This document shows, in pieces, positions 1 to 6,414 of a stretch of 13,408 bases of DNA. Below the pieces are notes generated by a model that was not told the origin of the DNA, did no database searches, and worked only from the letters and a program-made list of their open reading frames with translations. Made by a program: the position numbers and the translations under genes. Every line of letters starts with the position of its first letter. Positions within the stretch are counted from its first letter, which is position 1. Source of the DNA: WS-7 sp036505295 (GTDB lineage: Bacteria > Eisenbacteria > RBG-16-71-46 > SZUA-252); the NCBI GenBank assembly GCA_036505295.1, contig DASXTQ010000047.1, forward strand, positions 1 through 13,408, given 5' to 3'.

Positions 1-89
1 CTCTCCAGGCGAATGGTCGTGTTGCGCTGATTCACCGATTGTAGGGGGCCCTGATTCTTTGCCGCGCCCGCTCAGAGGGAGGAGCGACC

Positions 90-842
90 GTGTCGGGTCA
101 TTCGAAGTGGAGCACCATCAAGCGGAAGAAGGGCGCTACCGACGCCAAGCGCGGGAAAGTCTTCACCAAGTACATCAAGGAAATCACGGTCGCGGCGAGA
201 GCGGGGGGTGGGGACCCGGGCAGCAACCCCAGGCTCAGGACCGCAATCGCGGGCGCCAAGTCGGTGAACATGCCCGCCGACAACATCGATCGCGCGGTCA
301 AGAAAGGCACGGGCGAGCTGCCGGGAGTCTCGTACGAGGAAGTCACGTACGAGGGGTACGGACCGGGCGGGATCGCCATCCTGATCGAGGCCCTGACCGA
401 CAATCGCAACCGTACGACCGGCGAGATCCGCCATATCCTGACCAAGAGCGGTGGCCGAATGGCGGAAGCCGGCAGCGTGCAATGGATGTTCCACCAGAAG
501 GGCGCGATCTCGATTCCGAAATCGGCGGCCGATGAGGAGACCGTGCTCAACGTCGTTCTGGATGCCGGCGCGGAGGACGCGAGCACGGACGATCCGGACG
601 TTTACGAGATCACGACGTCGCCTCAGGCCTTCGAGGCCGTAAAGGCGGCGCTCCAAGCGAAGAACATCGCGACGCAATCGGCGGAGCTGGCCAAGGTGCC
701 GCAGACCACGATCACGCTCAGCGAGAGGGACGCCGAGCAAGCCTTGAAGCTCATGGAGGCGCTCGAGGATAATGACGACGTCCAGCGGGTCTCGTCCAAT
801 CTCGACATCGCGGACGAGGTCCTCGCCCGCATCCAAGCCTAG
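90..842 (+). CDS. yebC: YebC/PmpR family regulatory protein (TACO1-like)
   Basis: Cytoplasmic YebC/PmpR/TACO1 family protein of 250 aa, the usual family length. Members have been described as DNA-binding regulators and, for mitochondrial TACO1 and some bacterial homologues, as translation factors that help ribosomes through difficult stretches. The sequence cannot say which role applies here. The N-terminus has the family signature: MSGHSKW at residues 1-7, then the basic KRKKGATDAKRGKVF segment, an R-A-G-G-G-DP-x-xN-P-R-L-R stretch, and NMPADNIDRAVKKG near residue 65. The middle and C-terminal domains (YEGYGPGG, NRNRTTGEIRHILTKSGG, GSVQWMF) are also typical. The start is GTG at 90, chosen because the conserved MSGHSKW begins there and a strong SD (AGGGAGGA, 76-83) lies just upstream. 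It is the first gene of a yebC-ruvC-ruvA-ruvB-queA run, a common bacterial arrangement. No oddity seen. Confidence 0.97.
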   Translation: MSGHSKWSTIKRKKGATDAKRGKVFTKYIKEITVAARAGGGDPGSNPRLRTAIAGAKSVNMPADNIDRAVKKGTGELPGVSYEEVTYEGYGPGGIAILIEALTDNRNRTTGEIRHILTKSGGRMAEAGSVQWMFHQKGAISIPKSAADEETVLNVVLDAGAEDASTDDPDVYEITTSPQAFEAVKAALQAKNIATQSAELAKVPQTTITLSERDAEQALKLMEALEDNDDVQRVSSNLDIADEVLARIQA

Positions 843-891
843 CGCCCCCGTCGGCGCGGGTGAGCCCACGATCCGCCCGGCCGAGCCTCGT

Positions 892-1401
892 CTGGGCGCT
901 CCGCTCATTCTCGGGATCGACCCCGGAAGCCGGGCCACCGGTTATGGATTCATCGTGCAGGAGCGAGGCGGCGCCCGCTGCGAGCGTTCCGGCGTCATCA
1001 CGCCGCGCCTCAACCTCTCCTTTCCCGACCGTCTCCTCGAAATCCACGACGCGCTCGAGGCGCTCCTGGCCGATATGTGCCCGGCCGAGGTCGCCGTGGA
1101 GAGCGCGTTCGTGAGAAAGAGCGCCGCCGCCGCCCTTCAGATCGGGCACGTGCGCGGGGTCGTGATCGTTTCGGCGCGGAAGAGCGGGGCGCAGGTCTTC
1201 GAATACACCGCGACAGAGGTCAAGATGGCCGTCGTTCGAAACGGCGGCGCCCAGAAGGAGCAGGTTGCGTTCATGGTTCGGAGACTCCTGCCGGGGCTCA
1301 TCAAGCTCAAAGAAGACGAGGCCGACGCGCTCGCGGTCGCGCTCTGCCACATGAATCGCGGCAGGGCCCGCGCGCTCGGGATCGCGGGGACGCGCTCGTG
1401 A
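892..1401 (+). CDS. ruvC: Crossover junction endodeoxyribonuclease RuvC
   Basis: Holliday-junction resolvase, the nuclease of the RuvABC complex in homologous recombination and fork repair. It has an RNase H-like fold with four acidic metal-binding residues, and all four are visible: D10 in LGIDPGSRATGYG, E70 in AVESAF, and D142 and D145 in KEDEADALAVALCH. Numbering is from a CTG at 892, which gives 169 aa, normal for RuvC. The start is uncertain. No in-frame ATG, GTG or TTG lies between an ATG at 772 and the conserved LGIDPG. The 772 start would add 40 Ser/Pro/Arg-rich residues and overlap yebC by 71 bases, so that extension looks like a shadow of yebC. CTG 892 or ATT 907 would place the start where the family begins, but neither has a clear SD. 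The stop overlaps the ruvA start (GTGA), implying translational coupling. The function is certain; the start is not. Confidence 0.93.
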   Translation: MGAPLILGIDPGSRATGYGFIVQERGGARCERSGVITPRLNLSFPDRLLEIHDALEALLADMCPAEVAVESAFVRKSAAAALQIGHVRGVVIVSARKSGAQVFEYTATEVKMAVVRNGGAQKEQVAFMVRRLLPGLIKLKEDEADALAVALCHMNRGRARALGIAGTRS

Positions 1402-2006
1402 TCGCGGCCGTCAACGGTCCCCTCATCGCCAAGATGCCCACGGCGGCCTTGGTGCAGATCGGCGGCTTGACCCTCCGGCTTCAGATCTCGGTTTCCTGCT
1501 TCGAGACGTTGCCGGCCGCAGGACGCGAGGTTCATCTCCTCACCTATCTCCATGTCCGCGAGGACGCCCTTCAGCTCTTCGGCTTCACCGACGAGCAGGA
1601 GCGGAGCCTCTTCGAAAACCTGATCTCCATTTCGGGCATCGGTCCGAGGCTCGCGATCGGCATCCTGAGCGGCGCGACGGCCGCGAGGCTCCGCGAGGGG
1701 ATCGAAGCGGGGGACACCGAGTTCCTCGTGACCCTGCCGGGGGTAGGAAAGAAGCTCGCCCAGAGGCTCGTCGTCGAGCTCCGCGAGAAGTTCGCGCCGG
1801 GAATCCCGGCCAAATTACCCCTGGCCTCCGGCGCCCCCGGGGCGCTCCACGTCGGCACGGGAGGAGACGCCGCGTCGGCGCTCGTTTCGCTCGGCTTCTC
1901 GCGCATCCAGGCCCAGCACGCGGTCCAGGAGGCACTACAAGAGTTGGGTGCGGACGCTTCCGTCGAGGAGGTCATCCGGAAAGCGTTGCGCCAGGGAGCG
2001 CGCTAG
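1398..2006 (+). CDS. ruvA: Holliday junction branch migration protein RuvA
   Basis: DNA-binding subunit of the RuvAB branch-migration motor; tetramers hold the four-way junction open and load RuvB. 202 aa, the usual size. Domain I (residues 1 to about 63) is the OB fold, starting VIAAVNGPL and containing the typical HVREDALQLFGF motif. Domain II carries two helix-hairpin-helix motifs, ISISGIGPRLAIGIL and VTLPGVGKKLAQRLVVELREK. Domain III (about 153-202), which contacts RuvB, has the pattern ASALVSLGFSRIQAQHAV. The start is GTG at 1398, overlapping the ruvC TGA by three bases; this matches the family N-terminus (MIAxxxG). The reading frame stays open upstream to 1077, but that part runs inside ruvC and is not coding. 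It is followed closely by ruvB. Confidence 0.97.
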   Translation: MIAAVNGPLIAKMPTAALVQIGGLTLRLQISVSCFETLPAAGREVHLLTYLHVREDALQLFGFTDEQERSLFENLISISGIGPRLAIGILSGATAARLREGIEAGDTEFLVTLPGVGKKLAQRLVVELREKFAPGIPAKLPLASGAPGALHVGTGGDAASALVSLGFSRIQAQHAVQEALQELGADASVEEVIRKALRQGAR

Positions 2007-2034
2007 TGGGAAGCTCGCGCGGGATGCGAGGGGA

Positions 2035-3084
2035 ATGAAAGAGCACGAGCGGATCACCGATCCGGAGCCGGTCGGCAACGAACGCGATCTGGACCGCACG
2101 CTGAGGCCTCAATCGCTCGACGAGTTCGTCGGGCAGGAGTCCCTTCGCGAGCAGCTCCGGATCGCCGTTGAAGCCGCGCGCGGACGGGGCGAGGCGCTCG
2201 ATCACCTTCTCTTTCACGGCCCGCCCGGGCTCGGAAAGACCACCCTGGCCTCGATCCTCGCCCACGAGATGCGCGTTCCCATCGTCCAGACGTCAGGCCC
2301 CGTTCTCGAGCGCGCGGCCGATCTCGCGGGGCTCCTGACCAATCTCGAGGAGCGCGCGGTGCTCTTCATCGACGAGATTCATCGGATGAACCCGGTCGTC
2401 GAGGAGTATCTCTATCCGGCGATCGAGGATTTCCGCCTCGATATCATGATCGACCGGGGCCCGAGCGCCCGCTCGGTGCGCATCGACCTGAAACGATTCT
2501 CCTTGATCGGTGCGACCACGCGGACCGGGCTCCTGAGCGCCCCACTGCGCGGACGCTTCGGCATGACCGCCCGACTCGACTACTACTCCGCCGAAGAGCT
2601 GGCCCGGATCATCACGCGCTCGGCGAAGCTCCTGGGCGTGCCGATCGACGAGGCGGGCGCGCGCGAGCTGGCCTCGCGCTCGCGCGGGACGCCGCGCGTC
2701 GGGAACCGTCTCCTCCGCCGCGTTCGGGACTTCGCCGAAACGCGCGCGCAGGGGAAGATCACGGCCAAGGTGGCCCGCGACGCGCTGGCCCTTCTCGAAG
2801 TGGACGAGCGGGGGCTGGACGACATGGACCGCCGGATGCTCGAGGCGATCGTGATCAAGTACAACGGGGGCCCTGTCGGCCTTTCGACGATCGCGGTCGT
2901 GGTGGGGGAAGAACCGGATACGTTGGAGGATGTGTACGAGCCCTATTTGATTCAGGAAGGATTCTTGAAGCGGACCGCGCGGGGACGTGAGGCGACCGAC
3001 CTCGCGTTCGTGCACCTTGGATTGGCGCCTCCCAAGCGGATCCCGGCCGCCGATCCGGAATCGCCGCAGAGCACCCTTTTCTAA
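2035..3084 (+). CDS. ruvB: Holliday junction branch migration ATPase RuvB
   Basis: AAA+ hexameric motor that pumps DNA through the RuvA-bound junction. 349 aa, within the family range. Walker A is HGPPGLGKTT (K68, T69), Walker B is LFIDEIHR (D113, E114), and the sensor/arginine-finger stretch is GATTRTGLLSAPLRGRFGM (finger R174, by alignment with the E. coli RFG motif). A small AAA+ lid follows (SRGTPRVGNRLLRRVRDFA), then a C-terminal winged helix (LEAIVIKYNGGPVGLSTIA, and EPYLIQEGFLKRTARGR). The start is ATG 2035, because LDRTLRPQSLDEFVGQ sits at the usual distance from it and a GAGGGGA purine run lies immediately upstream. The frame is open back to 1948, but that would overlap ruvA. A 28-base gap from ruvA suggests one operon. 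No missing key residue. Confidence 0.98.
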   Translation: MKEHERITDPEPVGNERDLDRTLRPQSLDEFVGQESLREQLRIAVEAARGRGEALDHLLFHGPPGLGKTTLASILAHEMRVPIVQTSGPVLERAADLAGLLTNLEERAVLFIDEIHRMNPVVEEYLYPAIEDFRLDIMIDRGPSARSVRIDLKRFSLIGATTRTGLLSAPLRGRFGMTARLDYYSAEELARIITRSAKLLGVPIDEAGARELASRSRGTPRVGNRLLRRVRDFAETRAQGKITAKVARDALALLEVDERGLDDMDRRMLEAIVIKYNGGPVGLSTIAVVVGEEPDTLEDVYEPYLIQEGFLKRTARGREATDLAFVHLGLAPPKRIPAADPESPQSTLF

Positions 3085-3097
3085 GAGCCGGATTCCT

Positions 3098-4192
3098 CTG
3101 AACGCGCCGCACCGACTCAAGACATCCGACTTTCATTACGACCTTCCCAAGGACCGCATTGCGCAGCACCCCGCGCCCGCTCGCGACGGGTCGCGGTTGA
3201 TGGGTCTCGACCGCTCCACGGGGGCGATCCGGCATCATCAATTCCACGAGCTGCCGTCGCTCTTGAATCGCGGGGACCTCCTCGTCGTGAATGACACCCG
3301 CGTCCTACCCGCGCGCCTCTACGCGGCCGTCGCCGGCGGCGCGAGCGAGGCGGTGAGGCGCGACCGGGAGATCGAGGTGCTGCTCCTGCGCGAGGAGCCC
3401 TCCCAACGCTCCGAGCACTTCTGGTCCGCGCTGGCCAAGCCGGCGAAAGCGCTCGGGCCCGGCGCCACGCTGCGGTTCACGGATCCCTCGTATCGCGGCG
3501 AGGTCACTGGGATGGGCGAGCGCGGGGTGCGCCATCTCGTCTTCACCCCGGCGAGCCCGGGGGCGCCCCCGTTCGAGACCTGGCTCGCGCGCGTGGGACA
3601 CGTGCCGCTCCCGCCCTACATCACCCGGCCCGACGAGCCAGGTGACCGCGAGCGCTATCAGACGATCTTCGCGCGCGAGCCGGGTTCGGTGGCGGCGCCC
3701 ACGGCGGCGCTGCATTTCACCGATCGAACCGTCGCCGCGCTGAAGGAGCGCGGCGTCGAGATCGCATGCGTCACCCTCCACGTGGGTCCGGGAACGTTCC
3801 GGCCGGTCGCGACGGAGCATCCCGACGAGCACTCGCTCGATCCGGAGCCTTACCGCATCCCGCCGGAGACCGTCGCCGCGCTTCAAGCGAGCCGCGCGCT
3901 CGGGGGACGCGTAATCGCCGTCGGGACGACCTGCGCGCGTGCGCTCGAGTCCTGGGCGCGCGACGGGGAGCCTCCGGAAGGGGCGTGGCGCGACACGGGG
4001 CTCTTCATCCTTCCTCCGTTCGAGTTCCGGGTTGTGAGCGGGATGGTCACGAATTTCCACCTGCCGCGCTCGAGCCTCCTCATGCTCGTCAGCGCGTTCG
4101 CCGGGCGGGACAGGGTTCTCCGTGCCTATGAGGCTGCCGTCGCCGATGGGTACCGTTTCTATTCCTACGGCGATGCAATGTTCCTGACCTAG
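3098..4192 (+). CDS. queA: S-adenosylmethionine:tRNA ribosyltransferase-isomerase QueA
   Basis: Transfers and isomerises the ribose of SAM onto 7-aminomethyl-7-deazaguanine at the tRNA wobble position, making epoxyqueuosine. About 364 aa from CTG 3098; the family is usually 340-360. Conserved stretches in order: KTSDFHYDLPKDRIAQHPA at the N-terminus, GDLLVVNDTRVLPARL, PLPPYI, APTAALHFT, HVGPGTFRPV, GTTCARALES, TNFHLPRSSLLMLVSAFAG, and the C-terminal YRFYSYGDAMFL. The start is uncertain. The in-frame ATG (2987) and TTG (3017) lie deep inside ruvB and would add an Arg/Pro-rich tail unlike the family. CTG 3098 is seven codons before KTSDF, with a weak AAGAG at 3083-3087 as a possible SD. queA is often followed by tgt and yajC/secDF; here motility genes follow after a 270-base gap, so it is probably the last gene of the housekeeping operon. 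Confidence 0.94.
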   Translation: MNAPHRLKTSDFHYDLPKDRIAQHPAPARDGSRLMGLDRSTGAIRHHQFHELPSLLNRGDLLVVNDTRVLPARLYAAVAGGASEAVRRDREIEVLLLREEPSQRSEHFWSALAKPAKALGPGATLRFTDPSYRGEVTGMGERGVRHLVFTPASPGAPPFETWLARVGHVPLPPYITRPDEPGDRERYQTIFAREPGSVAAPTAALHFTDRTVAALKERGVEIACVTLHVGPGTFRPVATEHPDEHSLDPEPYRIPPETVAALQASRALGGRVIAVGTTCARALESWARDGEPPEGAWRDTGLFILPPFEFRVVSGMVTNFHLPRSSLLMLVSAFAGRDRVLRAYEAAVADGYRFYSYGDAMFLT

Positions 4193-4229
4193 CTGCTGGT
4201 TTCGTTCTGCACGGTCGCTCGCATTTCGC

Positions 4230-4256
4230 TCAAGTTTCAGCCGGACGTGCCGATCA
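4230..4256 (+). promoter_or_regulatory. Putative sigma-28 (FliA) promoter
   Basis: TCAAGTTT (4230-4237), an 11-base spacer, then GCCGATCA (4249-4256). The classical FliA consensus is TAAAGTTT-N11-GCCGATAA, so both half-sites match at 7 of 8 positions and the spacer is exact. It lies in the longest gene-free interval and points at the motility operon, which itself encodes FliA (6681-7454). Autoregulation is therefore likely. Transcription would start around 4263, giving a leader of about 200 bases to the first good start codon at 4463. Confidence 0.72.
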
Positions 4257-4342
4257 AGCGGATGCTGCTCTCGCCCCACCTGCACTCAGCTAACTACCTC
4301 TAATATCACCTCTTACCATGTTTGCCACCGCTCCATGCGCGG

Positions 4343-4368
4343 CAGGCACGGGCGTTGCCTTTTGCCTG
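4343..4368. repeat. Inverted repeat around the sigma-54 site
   Basis: CAGGCA at 4343-4348 and its exact reverse complement TGCCTG at 4363-4368, separated by 14 bases. It brackets the putative sigma-54 promoter, so it could be an operator, or chance symmetry of GC-rich DNA. There is no T-run after it, so it does not look like a terminator. Confidence 0.35.
4344..4359 (+). promoter_or_regulatory. Putative sigma-54 (RpoN) -24/-12 promoter
   Basis: AGGCACG-GGCG-TTGCC matches the RpoN consensus TGGCACG-N4-TTGCW. The invariant GG (4345-4346) and GC (4357-4358) are ten bases apart, as required. Only the first T and the last W differ. The start of transcription would be near 4370, about 90 bases before the SD of the 52-aa gene. 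Sigma-54 commonly drives middle flagellar genes with an NtrC-type activator; no such activator gene is in the window. A six-base inverted repeat (CAGGCA 4343-4348, TGCCTG 4363-4368) brackets the site. Confidence 0.65.
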
Positions 4369-4449
4369 TGTGAAAACGCGCCCTCGCCACCGGGGCATCG
4401 AGCCTCGGGAGCGCGACGCGTGGGGGATGTTTAGGGGGTGGACGAGGAC

Positions 4450-4456
4450 AAGGAGG
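4450..4456 (+). promoter_or_regulatory. Consensus Shine-Dalgarno for the 52-aa gene
   Basis: AAGGAGG, a full-length SD, ends six bases before ATG 4463. It is the main reason to believe the small gene is translated and to reject the longer in-frame reading from 4322. Confidence 0.7.
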
Positions 4457-4462
4457 CTGGCC

Positions 4463-4621
4463 ATGTCGCGCACGAAGCAACGCCGCAAGCCGCTGGACCG
4501 AAGCAGGAGAGGGGCACCCGGAATCCGCGACGCGCGGATCATGGAAGAGATCAAGAACCGCCGCTACCTTGCGTTCGTTCGCGCCATCGTAAACGGGGCG
4601 TACGCCCGCGGTGCTCGATAG
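4463..4621 (+). CDS. Small basic hypothetical protein, first gene of the motility operon
   Basis: I do not recognise this 52-aa protein. It is strongly basic: the first 25 residues (MSRTKQRRKPLDRSRRG...) are mostly Arg/Lys with Ser/Pro/Gly. A predicted helix follows, roughly residues 26-48, with alternating charged and hydrophobic residues (IMEEIKNRRYLAFVRAIVNG). There is no signal peptide or TM segment. The start is ATG 4463, chosen for the consensus SD at 4450-4456. The open frame continues upstream to 4322, but that part crosses the leader and has no SD. It is the first gene after the two putative flagellar promoters, and its stop is four bases before the fliN start, so the two are probably co-translated. 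Possible roles are a small regulator, a nucleic-acid-binding peptide or a translated leader for fliN. Function unknown. Confidence 0.6.
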   Translation: MSRTKQRRKPLDRSRRGAPGIRDARIMEEIKNRRYLAFVRAIVNGAYARGAR

Positions 4622-4625
4622 AGCC

Positions 4626-4934
4626 ATGTCACGTCTCCTCACCCATGCGGAGATCGAAGCGCTGCTCGCGAGCGGGCCGATCATTCCGGGTCCCAAGGAG
4701 CGGCTTCAGATCGTGATCGAGGCCGGGCGCACCTCGATCCCATTCGCGGACCTGCCCTCGCTCACCCCCGGTGCGCTTTTGCCGCTGGACCGGGCTTCGG
4801 GCGATCCGGTCGAAGTCGTCGCGAACGGAACGACGATCGCCTTCGGGCACCTCATCGCCGCCAAGGGACGCCTGTGCGTCCGCATCGCGACGCTCGCGAA
4901 GGCGGGATCGGCGGCGGAGAAGGGCCCGCGATGA
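4626..4934 (+). CDS. fliN: FliN-type flagellar motor switch protein (SpoA domain) with a FliM-like N-terminal motif
   Basis: C-ring (motor switch) protein of 102 aa. Residues about 27-92 form a SpoA/FliN domain: LQIVIEAGRTSIPFADLPSL, then TPGALLPLDR, SGDPVEVVANGTTIAFGHLIA and GRLCVRIATL, the typical order (ELGRT...L.PG..I.LD...G.PV.V..NG..IA.G......G.RI). Residues 4-14 (LLTHAEIEALL) resemble the LSQxEIDALL peptide at the N-terminus of FliM, and of FliY in some bacteria, which binds CheY-P. Only about 12 residues link motif and domain. The start is ATG 4626; GTG 4611 is also in frame but overlaps the preceding gene. No strong SD, so coupling to the 52-aa gene is likely. Its stop overlaps the fliO start (ATGA). 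fliM is not in the window. Family confident; the exact name (fliN or a mini fliY) is open. Confidence 0.85.
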   Translation: MSRLLTHAEIEALLASGPIIPGPKERLQIVIEAGRTSIPFADLPSLTPGALLPLDRASGDPVEVVANGTTIAFGHLIAAKGRLCVRIATLAKAGSAAEKGPR

Positions 4935-5284
4935 ACGCCTCCTTCATATACGCGATCGCGGCGATCGCCGCGGCCGCGACGCTCTTCGGGGCGATCCGCT
5001 TCTTCGGCCGCCGCGAGCGCGAAGAGGGGGACGGGGAGCCGTTCGTTGAGCCGCCGAAGCTCCAGGTCCTGAGCCGCACACCCATCGGAATGGGACGATC
5101 GCTCGTGCTCGTCCAGTTCGAGGGGCGGCGCATCCTGCTCGGCCTCACGCGGGGACAGTGGACCGCGCTCGCCGACCTGGGGCGCACCGCCCATCCCGGC
5201 CAGGAGCCTGCTTCGACCATCGATGCCGAGTTGAACCGCGCCTTGAACGCCGATCGCCTTCGCCGAGGGCGGAGAAGCTCGTGA
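4931..5284 (+). CDS. fliO: Flagellar biosynthetic protein FliO
   Basis: FliO is a small membrane protein that assists assembly of the FliP ring of the flagellar type III export gate. This 117-aa protein has one N-terminal TM segment (about residues 4-24, FIYAIAAIAAAATLFGAI), a charged linker (RREREEGDGEP) and a cytoplasmic FliO domain: LQVLSRTPIGMGRSLVLVQF, then EGRRILLGLT, the usual pattern L.V..R.PLG..RSL.LV...GR.LLLG.T. The start is ATG 4931, overlapping the fliN TGA. Position after fliN is the standard flagellar order. What is odd is what follows: fliP, fliQ and fliR would be expected next and are absent. FliO is poorly conserved, so the name rests on motif, topology and position together. 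Confidence 0.82.
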   Translation: MNASFIYAIAAIAAAATLFGAIRFFGRREREEGDGEPFVEPPKLQVLSRTPIGMGRSLVLVQFEGRRILLGLTRGQWTALADLGRTAHPGQEPASTIDAELNRALNADRLRRGRRSS

Positions 5285-5376
5285 CGGTTCCGCCGGACGG
5301 ATTCTTTGCGGTAGCCGATGCATCGCCGCAGATCTGGCCGCGCACGGAGGCGCGTGCCGGAGCCCAATCCTCGTGA
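5281..5376 (+). CDS. Possible 31-aa reading frame coupled to fliO (doubtful)
   Basis: A GTG at 5281 overlaps the fliO TGA (GTGA, the same arrangement as ruvC-ruvA) and opens a 31-codon frame, VTVPPDGFFAVADASPQ and onward, ending at TGA 5374-5376. No domain or TM segment is visible, and nothing resembles the FliP signal peptide. It may be a microprotein, a decayed remnant of whatever once followed fliO, or chance. The 5377-5454 stretch beyond it holds no convincing gene or terminator. Confidence 0.2.
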   Translation: MTVPPDGFFAVADASPQIWPRTEARAGAQSS

Positions 5377-5454
5377 ATTCAGGGGCTTATCTCCGCGGCA
5401 CAACGATTGCTCGATAGACCTGCCATGCCACGCGAAACAGGGGATCTCAGGCTC

Positions 5455-6411
5455 ATGACGAGCGAAGGAGCTACGAACGGTACCGCGAAACGCCGCGTCC
5501 GCGCCCGGGGCGTGAAAAACGCACGGCCGGGGGGCAAGGCGCCGCGAACGCCGTCGATCGCGCGGAGGCAGGCCGAACCGCCACCCGAATCGCGACCCCG
5601 CCGGAAGGTGCTCGCGATCACGAGCGGCAAGGGAGGGGTCGGCAAGACGAACATCGTAACGAACCTCGCGATCGCGCTCGCCCGCCAGGGAGTGCGGGTG
5701 CTGGTGCTGGACGGAGATTTCGGGCTCGCGAACGTCGACCTTCTCCTGGGCATCGCGCCGCAGTACGACCTTCAAGACCTGGTTTTGGGAGATCGCGCGC
5801 TGGACGACATCGTCCTCGAAGGACCGGACGGGATCCGGGTCGTACCCGCGAGCAGCGGCGTGGAGGAGCTCGCGAACCTGGACGAGTACCGGACCGAGTG
5901 TGTCCTACGATCGCTGGCGAGCGTCGAAGACGACGTGGACATGATCCTGATCGACACGCCGTCCGGGATCGGCACGCACGCCGTCTCTCTTTCTCAAGCC
6001 GCGGATCAAATCATCGTCGTGACCACGCCGGAACCCACGGCCTTCTCGGACGCGTACGCCATGATCAAGGTGCTCTCCCAGCGTCCGCTCAAGTGCACGC
6101 CCTCCCTGCTCGTGAACCAGGCGAATTCGGAGGACGAAGCGCTCGAGGTCTCCCGGCGCGTGCAGTCGGTCGCGAAGCGCTTCTTGAACCTTGACGTCGA
6201 GTACTGGGGCTTCGTCCTGGCCGACGAATCGGTTCCCAAGTCGGTCGTGCGCCAGGAGCCCTTCCTCTCGACCTATCCGTACTCTCCCGCGTCCAGCTGC
6301 ATCTATCGGCTCGCCGGCCGCGTCTTGGGGCAGAGCCCCCAGAGAAAAGGGGTGCCGATCGCCGGGCCCCAGGGGCTCGTGACGCCTGACGAAGTGCCGG
6401 AGGGGGTCTAG
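5455..6411 (+). CDS. flhG: Flagellar number regulator FlhG (MinD/ParA-family ATPase)
   Basis: MinD-like ATPase that limits flagellar number and placement, usually with the GTPase FlhF. 318 aa from ATG 5455. Deviant Walker A SGKGGVGKTNIVTNLA (K59 and K64), switch I LDGDFGLANVDLLLGI (D86, D88), and switch II LIDTPSGIGTH (D167). Then VTTPEPTAFSDAYAMIK, LLVNQANSEDEA and ADESVPKSVVRQEPFLSTYPYSPAS, all typical of FlhG/YlxH. The first 50 residues form a basic, Pro/Arg-rich tail, and the DQAxxLR motif by which FlhG stimulates FlhF is not seen. The start is uncertain. ATG 5455 has AGGGGA ten bases upstream. ATG 5425 (10 residues longer) and TTG 5407 have no SD. It is followed three bases later by a small membrane-protein gene and then fliA. 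flhF, its usual upstream neighbour, is absent. Confidence 0.88.
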   Translation: MTSEGATNGTAKRRVRARGVKNARPGGKAPRTPSIARRQAEPPPESRPRRKVLAITSGKGGVGKTNIVTNLAIALARQGVRVLVLDGDFGLANVDLLLGIAPQYDLQDLVLGDRALDDIVLEGPDGIRVVPASSGVEELANLDEYRTECVLRSLASVEDDVDMILIDTPSGIGTHAVSLSQAADQIIVVTTPEPTAFSDAYAMIKVLSQRPLKCTPSLLVNQANSEDEALEVSRRVQSVAKRFLNLDVEYWGFVLADESVPKSVVRQEPFLSTYPYSPASSCIYRLAGRVLGQSPQRKGVPIAGPQGLVTPDEVPEGV

Positions 6412-6414
6412 GCG

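Noticed and set aside
4301..4306. TAATAT as a sigma-70 -10 box
   Set aside because: No reasonable -35 box lies 16-18 bases upstream, and the sigma-28 and sigma-54 sites nearby match their consensus much better.
4257..4462. A possible c-di-GMP riboswitch in the leader of the motility operon
   Set aside because: The context is tempting, but I could not find the conserved GEMM-I core or pairing pattern. The GC-rich stem candidates are explained by the inverted repeat at 4343-4368.
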